Shown piece by piece: positions 55,655 through 64,000 of a DNA stretch of 64,000 nt. The notes beneath the pieces are model-generated. The model saw nothing but the letters and a program-made list of their open reading frames with translations. It had not been told where the DNA came from and did not search any database. This stretch comes from Meloidogyne chitwoodi (Eukaryota > Nematoda > Chromadorea > Rhabditida > Meloidogynidae): the NCBI GenBank assembly GCA_015183035.1, contig JACZZP010000006.1:2451050-2515049 (forward strand), given 5' to 3'. Position numbers and translations under genes: made by a program. Position 1 is the stretch's first letter, and each line of letters opens with the position of its first letter.

Positions 55655-58600
55655 TCATCTTAATATTAGAACATTCTTATTGGTAAAAAAATTTATCATC
55701 TTAACTGTTTTTAAAGGAATCGGCAAAAGTGGCTGTAGGAAGATTTATTTGAACGCTTGCAGTTGCAAAATTCTTAAGTGGCTTATAATAATTAAAAGTC
55801 TTTTTTACCTCTTGAAACGTTTTTTCCAGTAGTTCCTGTCTGGAATTATTAGTATCCATTTCTACGCCCTCGAGAATTTGACGCATTTTCTTCATCTGCT
55901 CTTTGAAAAAACCACTTTCTGTCTCCTGGCAGGCCATTCTCCGTTCTAACTTAAAGATAAAGGGGCCAAATAGAGAATAAAATTTAGATATTGATACGTG
56001 TGTCAATTCGTCGACAAAAGCTACGAACTTTGCATTTTGCTGTCTGAGAATTATTTGTGCGCTAATCAATCTTTGATTTCGATTCTGTGCCTCATCTCGT
56101 AGTTGTTCTAGAATAATATCCTCACGGTCAGAATTTTCTCGGGCATGGAGTATATCCGCTTTTGTTTTTTGAAGTCGATTTTCTTCTTCTTGTACTCTTT
56201 GCTGACTCTCGCCACAAACTAACTCTAATTTTTCCACACGTGTGTCTAGGTCATTTAACCGTTTATTAGCCTCAACTCGTTGTACACGCAACTGTTTGAC
56301 TGTCGCTTCCAATGTAAGTAATTCAATCTCTAGGTTTTTCACCTCAGAGCTTTTTACTTTTAAATCTGCCTCAGCCTAAAATCAATAAATCGATATCCGA
56401 GTTACTTAAAACCTGAAAAAGGTCCTCCTCTGCTTTTCGCCTCTTTTGTTGCATACTTTCAATTCTTTCAGTTAATTCTTGTGCACGAGGATTTTCGGCT
56501 ATAAGGGGTCGAATACCAGAACCCTAAAAAGTAAAAATTAACAGTTAAATCCATCCGATGATTAATTTTTTGAAATAATCTAACCGGCGCGGTTAAATAG
56601 GAAAAACGTTGGCACTTGTGAAGAACGGGAGGCCCTTTCTGCGGACTTTTTTTGCGGACTTTCTATTATATAATTTAGTATATATTATTTGATTTTTGCC
56701 TTAAGGCAAATAAAAGGAGTTAATAGACTAACAAAAAGGTGTAAATGTTTCTAACCTAGTCATTTACATTTTTGTTAATCGATTATTTAGAAAAATGATT
56801 CAAACTCTTAAAAAAAATTTTACTTTGTTACAATTATACAACAAGCTCACCAGAATAGGAATTTCAACAATGATTGGTAGATCTTAAATTGCTTCATCAA
56901 CTCTGGCAGAAACTGAAAAGACGCCATAAAACTGAATTTGGAACTGCGGAAACAACACTTGAGAACTGCATTCATGAATTTGTTTGGAGACAATGTTTTA
57001 AAGGACCAGATAGTTTTTTCCATTTAATCTCACAAATTGTCAATCATGATTCTTATTTGTGGGAATAAAATCTATGTACTCCTTTTATTTGCCTTAAGGC
57101 AAATATCATATAATATATACTAATAAATTATATAATAGAAAGTCCGCAAAAAAAGTCCGCAGAAAGGGCCTCCCGTTCTTCACAAGTGCCAAAACGTTAA
57201 TATAAATTAAATAAAAACGAACTGAATTTGTAGAAATTTGTGAATCTCTTCGTGCCAAAGAACCTTGAGGAACAGGGGAAGCAATTGATAGCCTTGTCCT
57301 TACAGCTATTCCCTCTTGGCATTCACGAATCAACAGAACGCATTTCGCATATTGCTCAAGATTCAGGCGACCTGATTTCTGGACATCTACATGAGCCCAA
57401 ATTAGAGCAAGATTAGCTTGTGATAGACCAAATCTAAGTAGATTAATGCAATATTTAACTAATGTAAAAATAGATTAAAATTTTATACTTGAGAAATGAA
57501 TCGCGTACATCATTACCACCTACGAATCCATCATGATCCTTATCCAAATCAGAAAATTCCGATTCGAACTGATTTAAATTTTCAACATGCCAATCATCAA
57601 CATTTCTTTCAAAAAGCATGGTATTTTTCGTAAAAGTAGGACTTAGAGATGGTTGATATTGCACATTAAGAGATGTAACACTAGATGCACGAGAATTCAG
57701 AACTGAAAGATATTTCAGTCGGATTAAAGTGCAGGGCACTTATTAAGAACGGGTGGCTCTTTCTGCGGATTTTTTTTGCGGACTTTCTATTATAAAATTT
57801 AGTAGTATATATTTGATTTTTGCCTTAAGGCAAAATAAAGGAGTTAATAGACTAACAAAAAGGTGTAAATGTTTCTGACCCAGTTATTTACATTATTTGT
57901 TAATCGATTATTTAGAAAAATGATTCAAACTCTTAAAAATTTTACTTTGTTACAATTATACAACAAGCTCACCAGAATAGGAATTTCAACAATGGTTGTT
58001 AGATCTTAAATTGCTTCATCAACGTAGAACCTGTGATTGTGGGAGGGAATTAATAAATTTGTTTGGAGACAACGTTTTAAAGGACCAGATTGTTTTTTCC
58101 ATTTAATCTCACAAATTGTCAATCAAGATTCTTATTTGTGTGAATAAAATATATGTACTCCTTTATTTGCCTTAAGGCAAAAATCAAATAATATATACTA
58201 CTAAATTTTATAATAGAAAGTCCGCAAAAAAAATCCGCAGAAAGAGCCACCCGTTCTTAATAAGTGCCAAGTGCAGCCTAGATTAAACTTAATTAAAAAG
58301 ATTACAATGCGGGTGAGTAGTTGGAAGTTCTTCCGATCGAGGACGCACTTGATTCAGTAATATTCGCTTTTCGGGAGGAACAAGCGTAAGTGGAAGTCTT
58401 TCAGGTATTGGATCATTTTGTAACGCACCGTAAACTAAAGAAATTCAAAATAAAATCCATGACGATCATTCAGACAAACGGAAATTCAAACAAATTTTTG
58501 AAAATCTCCATCCTTACCAAGATGAAGAGCCACACAGAATTCTGAACGATCTAGAAAACCGTCAGCATCTATATCAGCCAAGTCCCAAATCTTCATAAAT

Positions 58601-59501
58601 ATGTCAAAATATTGTAAGGATATTTTATCTCTATGTATACCTTGGCTAGTATTCCTTTAGGTAACTGTGAGTTTAAAAGCACTGGACGACATTGATTTCC
58701 ACTTAAACGACTTTCAATAGGACCTAGGCTGTCAAATATAGCCTCGTATTTCTGCAGATCATTTAAGCCGATGGCCCATTCGTTTTCAGAAGATTTTTCT
58801 GTTGCCAAAGAAAACGCAGTACTTTGCTCTTGAGGTAACGGCTGTTGAAGTAAAGAACCAAATAATGGAGGTTCCAGCAATGGATCAGACAAAATTGCAG
58901 GCGAAAGTTGAAATCCTAATTTAAGAAAATAAAAATGAAAAAATATTAAATTTTTTACGAAAAAAATGACCTTGCTGTATAGCAGCCACGAGCTTAAAAG
59001 CATATTTAAAATAATCGGAGTGATGAAGCTTAAAAAAACTAACCTTAAAGCACATAAATATGCCCAATTTATTCAAAACTCCACGGTTCATAAATCCACT
59101 TGATTCGCAGGCAATCTCCCAAATCTATTATAAAAATAATAGTTTAATAAAATTTAAACCTGAGAAAGCTGGGAAACGTTAACGCCTTTAGCGGTTCTAT
59201 AAAAAAGAAAACAGCATATTGTTATGTTAATTTATATTTAAGACAGAGATAAATAAACTTTATATTTTTTAAATAATTGATTACCTAAGAAACGCAGCAA
59301 TAGTGGCCGACTCTAACTGGCCTTTACCCATTGGGTTAAGCTGAAAATGATCAAATGAAAAAAGATTAAACAAATAGTAATAATGTAAACTTATCATACT
59401 ACTAATATGTATTATATGTATACAAATTTGTTGCAAACCTTGGAAAATAAATCATCATAAAACGCTAGATGAGGTGTGGAAATACTCTCTGGAGTTTGCA
59501 T
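55655..59501 (-). CDS. ehs-1: EPS15/EHS-1 endocytic EH-domain protein
   Basis: Starts [20 protein letters not shown] at 59501. EH domain 1 continues [19 protein letters not shown] and [22 protein letters not shown]2 (58.8-58.5 kb) ends [20 protein letters not shown], followed by the usual linker [20 protein letters not shown]3 (57.7-57.3 kb) has [20 protein letters not shown] and [21 protein letters not shown] long coiled coil follows (56.5-55.8 kb; [20 protein letters not shown] onward). EPS15 binds NPF proteins and AP-2 in clathrin-mediated endocytosis. The DPF-rich AP-2-binding tail expected after the coiled coil is not visible. My last exon ends within 130 bases ([11 protein letters not shown]..., stop 55655), so either the tail is missing or its exons were not recognised. 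Two introns contain related Merlin-like transposons. Confidence 0.87.
56611..57190 (+). mobile_element. Merlin-like element A, 580 bp
   Basis: Terminal inverted repeats begin GGCACTTGTGAAGAACGGGA and extend about 60 bases (GCCC/TTTCTGCGGAC, then TTTGCGGACTTTCTATTATA). Perfect 8-bp duplications AAAACGTT flank it (56603-56610 and 57191-57198). A transposase remnant on the plus strand at 56874-57068 reads [15 protein letters not shown] and [18 protein letters not shown], resembling the C-terminal end of ISXO2/IS1016-type (Merlin) transposases. GG termini with 8-9-bp duplications are the Merlin hallmark. It lies within an EPS15 intron. Confidence 0.82.
57735..58268 (+). mobile_element. Merlin-like element B, 534 bp
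   Basis: Second copy of the same family. Ends start GGCACTTATTAAGAACGGGT, with inverted GCACTTAT at the right. Perfect 8-bp duplications AAGTGCAG flank it (57727-57734 and 58269-58276). The transposase remnant is shorter: [16 protein letters not shown] is still readable but the sequence before it is altered. It lies in the next EPS15 intron, about 540 bases from copy A. Confidence 0.82.
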
Positions 59502-60361
59502 TAGGATTAATAAAGGTGCATTAGTAGAATAGAAATATAATTTTCTTTTAAGCAAAATATGATTTTGTGTTTGTAGTTCCCTAAACTAATAATGCTGTCC
59601 TGCGAATAAATGGCTCGCGACTGTCTTTTCTAAAAATACGTTTGGGCGCCGCTTTGCTTGCAAGCGTTTATTTTTAATAAATGTACTATATGTATGTATT
59701 TTAAATATTTTAATTATGATAATTGAAATAAGACGATTACAGCTGTAGTAATTTTGTTGGGGAAAAATATGTAAAATCTTGTAAACATACTTATCCATTT
59801 CTATTAATAAGTTTCTAATTATGTGTATGTTAACTAAAATCCTAAAAAAATCTAGTAATAGCAGCTTGTATTTGATATACATGTATTTCTTTAAAAAACT
59901 AAGGCATTAGCAATTTGTCGCTTTACTCATCCCCATCATTTCACCCCGTCCATCGTTATTCATCGCTTCGTTTCTCTCATATGTATTCTGCTCCTATTTG
60001 TTTTTGCATAGCCGATCAATTTTCCAATTTATTCCTTATAAACCTCATCTCCGATGACCATTTCATTAGAATTTGTGATGAACAAACACTTCATTCCCTG
60101 CCTTTTAAATTCAAATTCACTATAAGCACTTTATGTATCCTTAATCTTGATTATCCAGAACTGCATCGAATTCAGGTGTATACTTTGGATAGTACATACA
60201 TGTTAATCATTAAGATTTTTACTTACTTTTCCCTTTTTAATTTTAAAAATTTCTTTTATAGATATTTGTGCTCAATTTACATACATATTTAATTTTTTAA
60301 CTATATTCTTTCATTGATTTAGTCAAAAGTTCAAAGCAATAGTTGCTCATTTAGTTTATTT
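59502..60361. other. Intergenic between divergent EPS15 and PACSIN genes
   Basis: 860 bases of AT-rich sequence that must hold both promoters. The frame at 59915-60292 shows no family resemblance. No RNA gene or repeat was recognised. Confidence 0.5.
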
Positions 60362-62637
60362 ATGTCCCACACTGATGCTTCAACAGAATTGGACATGCGA
60401 CCGATGACCTACAATGATTTTTGGGAAATCGGTGCGTTAGATTTTTATTTCTTCAATTTCTAATATCTTTGAGGTTAAAAAATTTCTAACTAGATTTTTA
60501 CTTCTGTTCATTGAAATTTTATATTGAAACATTAAAAAAATCTGCTAATACGTATATCTGGTCAAAGAAGCGTAGTTCCCGACTAGTCGCAAGCCGACTT
60601 GTTGTGAAATAGTATGTTAAATACAGATAATCAGAGAGGATATGAGCTGATTGTCGTTTCCCAAAATTAAATCATACACAATCATGATTTTTTTGTCTAT
60701 TAAGGAAGATATAAATCAAATGTTCTACGTATTAATCAAGGATATGAGCAGTTGGACGATATCGCACGATTCGTAAAAGATCGGGTTGCAATTGAAGCCA
60801 GGCAAGTATAGCTTTATATTTTTTTAGTATCTTAATAATTTAGTTATTCAAAGCAATTAGAAAAGTGGAATTCTGAATGGAGTTGCTACGCAGAGAAGCA
60901 ATTTAAAGATTGCTCATCTTTGAGAACTACTTTTGATTTAATATTAGGAGAAGGGCGCGAGCTGACCAAGGTCCACCATGCAGTAAGAGAACGTTTAGTA
61001 GATGAGGTTGGTCATATTAAAAATTCAAAACTATTTTCACCAACTTTAATTTAAGGTATTGAAAACTATAGAGTTGTTCAAACGTGACAATTACCATAAA
61101 TCAAAATTTCGAGGTTTCAAAGAAGCAAAGGAAATAGAAGACGAATTCGAAAAGGCACAGAAACAGTGGAAGAAACTCTTTGAACGATTGCAGGCGGTAA
61201 AACGTAATTATCATTCACTCTCTCGTGCTGAGAAATCTGCTTACATCCAATATAGTATCTTTAAATTTAAGTCAATTTTTTATTTTTTAATGTCAGTGAA
61301 TTCGAAGGCAGATCAATATGATACAGACTGCCCTACAGAAAAGTGCAAAGAGCGCTTTGAAAAATTTCAAGAAGGTCGGAAGAAAGCGAAGGCCTTGTAC
61401 GAACAGCAACTGACAGAAGTCACAGCATATATCGGGTTAATTTTATTGTTGAGTAAGATAAATTTTTAGATATTGCAGAATTTACAAGGAGAACATGTCT
61501 TTTGTTTTTTCAAAGTGTCAGAGAATGGAAAAGAAACGTATAAAATTCATGATTGAAATGTTTTCGGGTATACAAAGGATTATGGTCGATTTAATTAGTC
61601 CACAAAAGTAAGCCTGATATTTTATCAAAAAATTTCTAATAAAGGCTTATACAACTGCAAGCCAAGCTGAAAAAACACTTTAAAGAGCTGGGCGAAGCGG
61701 CAGTCGAGTTCGATTTGCGGCAATGGTCAATTCAGCATGGCATTGAATGTTGTACAAGGTGGCCTGAATTTGAGGTTCTATTTTTTTGGTTAAAGTATGA
61801 CAAATAATTATAGGAATACTCTTGTGAATTTCGTCGCATTCATAACTCCAATTCTAGAAGAAGGAAACAGCGCTCAATTCAGGATGGCAAAGGAGTTGTG
61901 CTTACAAAAAAAGTGACTAGAGATGATGATGAACAGCCTTCGAATGATAGGAGAAAAAATCAGAATGGTCAAGAACAGCATTATAAATCTCCAAGATGTA
62001 GTTCAGAACCAAGGGGAGAATGTCACAAAATAACCGACAAAGATAAAGAGACATTTTCAAATTCGGAAGAGAAGTCCAATTTTCCTGACGATGACCGTAA
62101 AGGAGATGGCGAAAATATAAATAAGGTAACATTATTTATATTTTATTCATTGAAATTTTTTGTTTGTTATAAAAAATATTTACAGCATTCTGATTTGCTC
62201 GAATTGGTAGGAAAGAACGAAACAAATAAATTATATTCACCATGTTCTACATTTTTTGCAGATCAATTACCTTTTCGAAGCAAGAGCAATGAAGATTTTG
62301 AAGAGGTTGATAAAATAATTGTATTTATTTTCTAATGCATTAAAGATATTTGTTGGACCAGCAAAAGTAATTTACAATTTTGTTCCGAATGAGCCAGACG
62401 AAATACCACTAGTTTTGGGTAGTTAAATTTTACTAAAATGTTAACATTGACACTATTACATTTAGGTGAAATGATTGATGTACTCTCAGGTCCGGACAGT
62501 CTTGGATGGTGCATGGGCGTTAAAAGGAACAAGGAAAGAGGTATTGAGTGAGAATCTAAAAATTTAATAAGTATATCATAGGTCTTTTCCCCGCTACTTA
62601 TGTTTGTGCAGTTGATCAAGTGAAGAAAACGTCCTAG
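60362..62637 (+). CDS. sdpn-1: PACSIN/syndapin F-BAR and SH3 protein
   Basis: Starts MSHTDASTELDMRPMTYNDF. The F-BAR domain follows: FWEIGRYKSNVLRINQGYEQ, DRVAIEARYSKQLEKWNSEW, HKSKFRGFKEAKEIEDEFEK, AQKQWKKLFERLQAVKRNYH and the PACSIN-typical NSKADQYD segment. A charged linker (61.85-62.3 kb) leads to a C-terminal SH3 domain: VGPAKVIYNFVPNEPDEIPL, GEMIDVLSGPDSLGWCMGV and GLFPATYVCAVDQVK, ending KKTS. The ALYDY-equivalent is VIYNF. Syndapins bend membranes and link dynamin and N-WASP in endocytosis and recycling. An NPF-containing linker, as in vertebrates, was not seen. Confidence 0.9.
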
Positions 62638-62740
62638 CAATAATTAAATAATATTTACATGTGAAAAAATAATTATATTAATGACTTTTTTTAAAAATTT
62701 TCAAATTAAAATTTTTCAATATTTTTAAATTTTCAAAAAA

Positions 62741-63600
62741 ATTTTTCAAAAAAACTAGTCTGTAGATTTTTAAATTTCATAGCTCATTCGATTCAGCTTA
62801 TCGAGCTCTTTCGAATGATACCAAATTCAGCAAATTTCCAACGATGGAAATTTTTTTATTGAACTTTGAATTATTTCTTCCCCCTAAATTTTTAAAATCT
62901 TCAAAAATTTTTTTTTCTAAAAAACTAGTTGATAGATTTTTAAATTACATAGCTCATTCGATTCAGCTTATCTAGCTCTTTCGAATGATACCAAATTCAG
63001 CAAATTTCCAACGATGGAAATTTTTTTTATCGAACTTTGAATTATTCCTTCAACCCCAAATTTTTAAAATTTTCAAAAATTTTTTTCTCAAAAACTAGTC
63101 GATAGATTCTTAAATTTCATAGCTCATTCGATTCAGCTTATCGAGCTCTTTCGAATGATACCAAATTCAGAAAATTTCCAACGATGGAAATTTTTTTATC
63201 GAACTTTGCATTATTCCTTCAACCCCAAATTTTTAAAATTTTCAAAAATTTTTTTCTCAAAAACTAGTCGATAGATTTTTAAATTTCAAAGCTCATTCGA
63301 TTCAGCTTATCGAGCTCTTTCGAATGATACCAAATTCAGCAAATTTCCAACGATGGAAATTTTTTTATCGAACTTTGAATTATTCCTTCAACCCCAAATT
63401 TTTAAAATTTTCAAAAATTTTTTTCTCAAAAACTAGTCGATAGATTTTTAAATTTCATAGCTCATTCGATTCAGCTTATCGAGCTCTTTCGAATGATACC
63501 AAATTCAGCAAATTTCCAACGATAGAAATTTTTTTATCGAACTTTGAATTATTCCTTCAACCCCAAATTGTTAAAATTTTCAAAAAATTTTTTCTCAAAA
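62741..63600. repeat. 170-bp tandem satellite, five copies
   Basis: Period 169-170 bases, measured from TTCCAACGATGGAAA at 62836, 63006, 63176, 63345 and 63514. Each unit contains CTAGTCGATAGATTTTTAAA, CTCATTCGATTCAGCTTATC, GAGCTCTTTCGAATGATACC and a TCAACCCCAAATTTTTAAAA tail. Copies are 90-98 percent alike by eye, the first the most diverged. Confidence 0.92.
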
Positions 63601-64000
63601 ATAAATTTGGTATCATTCGAAAGAGCTCGAAAAGCTGAATCGAATGAGCTATGAAATTCAAAAATCTAATGACTAGATTTCGAGAACCAGGTCCATGAAC
63701 ATTGAAATATATTGGGGTTGAATAAATTTTTTAAATTGAAAAATTTTTTTATTCAAATGTTAAATTATACTGAATTTGGTACCATTCGAAAGAGCTTGAA
63801 AAGCTGTATCGAATGAGTTATTTATTTAAAATTCTAACGGGTAAAATTCGAGAACCAGGTCCATGAACATTGGAATACATTGAGGGTGAATAAATTATTT
63901 AAATTGATGGGACTCTAAATCCCTCTAAATAAATATACAGAATTTGGTATCATTCGAAAGAGCTCGAAAAGCTGAATCGAATGAGCTATGAAATTCAAAA
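63601..64000. repeat. Inverted copies of the satellite, running off the window
   Basis: After 63600 the related sequence appears in reverse: TTTGGTATCATTCGAAAGAG at about 63605, a diverged copy at 63775 and another near 63944, again about 170 bases apart. These copies carry GGTCCATGAACATTG instead of the TCCAACGATGG segment, so they are a subfamily. The array continues beyond the window end. Confidence 0.88.

Noticed and set aside
1..64000. CRISPR arrays, bacterial operons, rRNA
   Set aside because: The window is intron-rich nematode nuclear DNA; no direct-repeat/spacer pattern or rRNA sequence was seen.

Overview
The window is nuclear DNA of a nematode. It is very AT-rich and its genes are split by tiny introns, mostly 35-60 bases, with GT...TTTTAG-like ends. 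Gene content is nematode-typical: a PDF-type neuropeptide, two FMRFamide-like peptide (FLP) genes, a ground-like cuticle/hedgehog-related protein, a CX-module protein, a Cys-loop anion channel and a Wnt. Several start codons sit just behind a TTTTCAG/TTTTAG acceptor, which fits spliced-leader trans-splicing. Base composition and intron style would fit a tylenchid (plant-parasitic) nematode, but the species cannot be fixed from the sequence alone.

Layout. 0.4-2.4 kb (-): secreted dermatopontin-like protein. 4.4-4.9 kb (+): PDF-2-type neuropeptide precursor. 5.1-8.4 kb (+): unrecognised acidic/basic multi-exon protein. 8.7-9.5 kb (-): ground-like protein. 9.8-12.4 kb (-): complete Wnt gene, with a small basic protein gene nested on the other strand in its large intron. 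12.8-13.8 kb (-): GNAT acetyltransferase. 15.4-27.5 kb (+): fused glutamate synthase, whose two largest introns hold three complete antisense genes (two FLP neuropeptide genes and one CX-module protein). 27.8-30.6 kb (-): core-2/I-branching-type glycosyltransferase. 30.6-33.5 kb: repeats and a minisatellite. 33.5-39.3 kb (-): middle part of a HUWE1/EEL-1-like ubiquitin ligase without N-terminal or HECT regions. 40.3-42.1 kb (+): Cys-rich unknown. 42.6-45.0 kb (+): 3-beta-HSD-like dehydrogenase. 45.1-46.3 kb (-): unknown. 46.7-48.6 kb (+): RING1/RNF2-like Polycomb E3. 49.0-51.0 kb (+): WASH complex subunit 1. 51.1-54.9 kb (-): Cys-loop anion channel. 55.7-59.5 kb (-): EPS15/EHS-1. 60.4-62.6 kb (+): PACSIN/syndapin. 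62.7-64.0 kb: 170-bp satellite that reverses orientation.

Small DNA transposons lie in many introns and can be delimited to the base by 8-bp target-site duplications. They include three hAT-type elements with GGATCC-rich palindromic ends (HSD, WASH and channel genes), a pair of Merlin-like elements in the EPS15 gene, and a MITE in the glycosyltransferase gene. One hAT insertion duplicated the 3' splice site itself and left a working acceptor.

The genes are not an operon-like pathway. WASH, EPS15 and PACSIN all act in endosomal/endocytic actin and membrane traffic and lie within 14 kb of each other. The most unusual architecture is the nesting of neuropeptide and secreted-protein genes, antisense, inside introns of glutamate synthase and Wnt.
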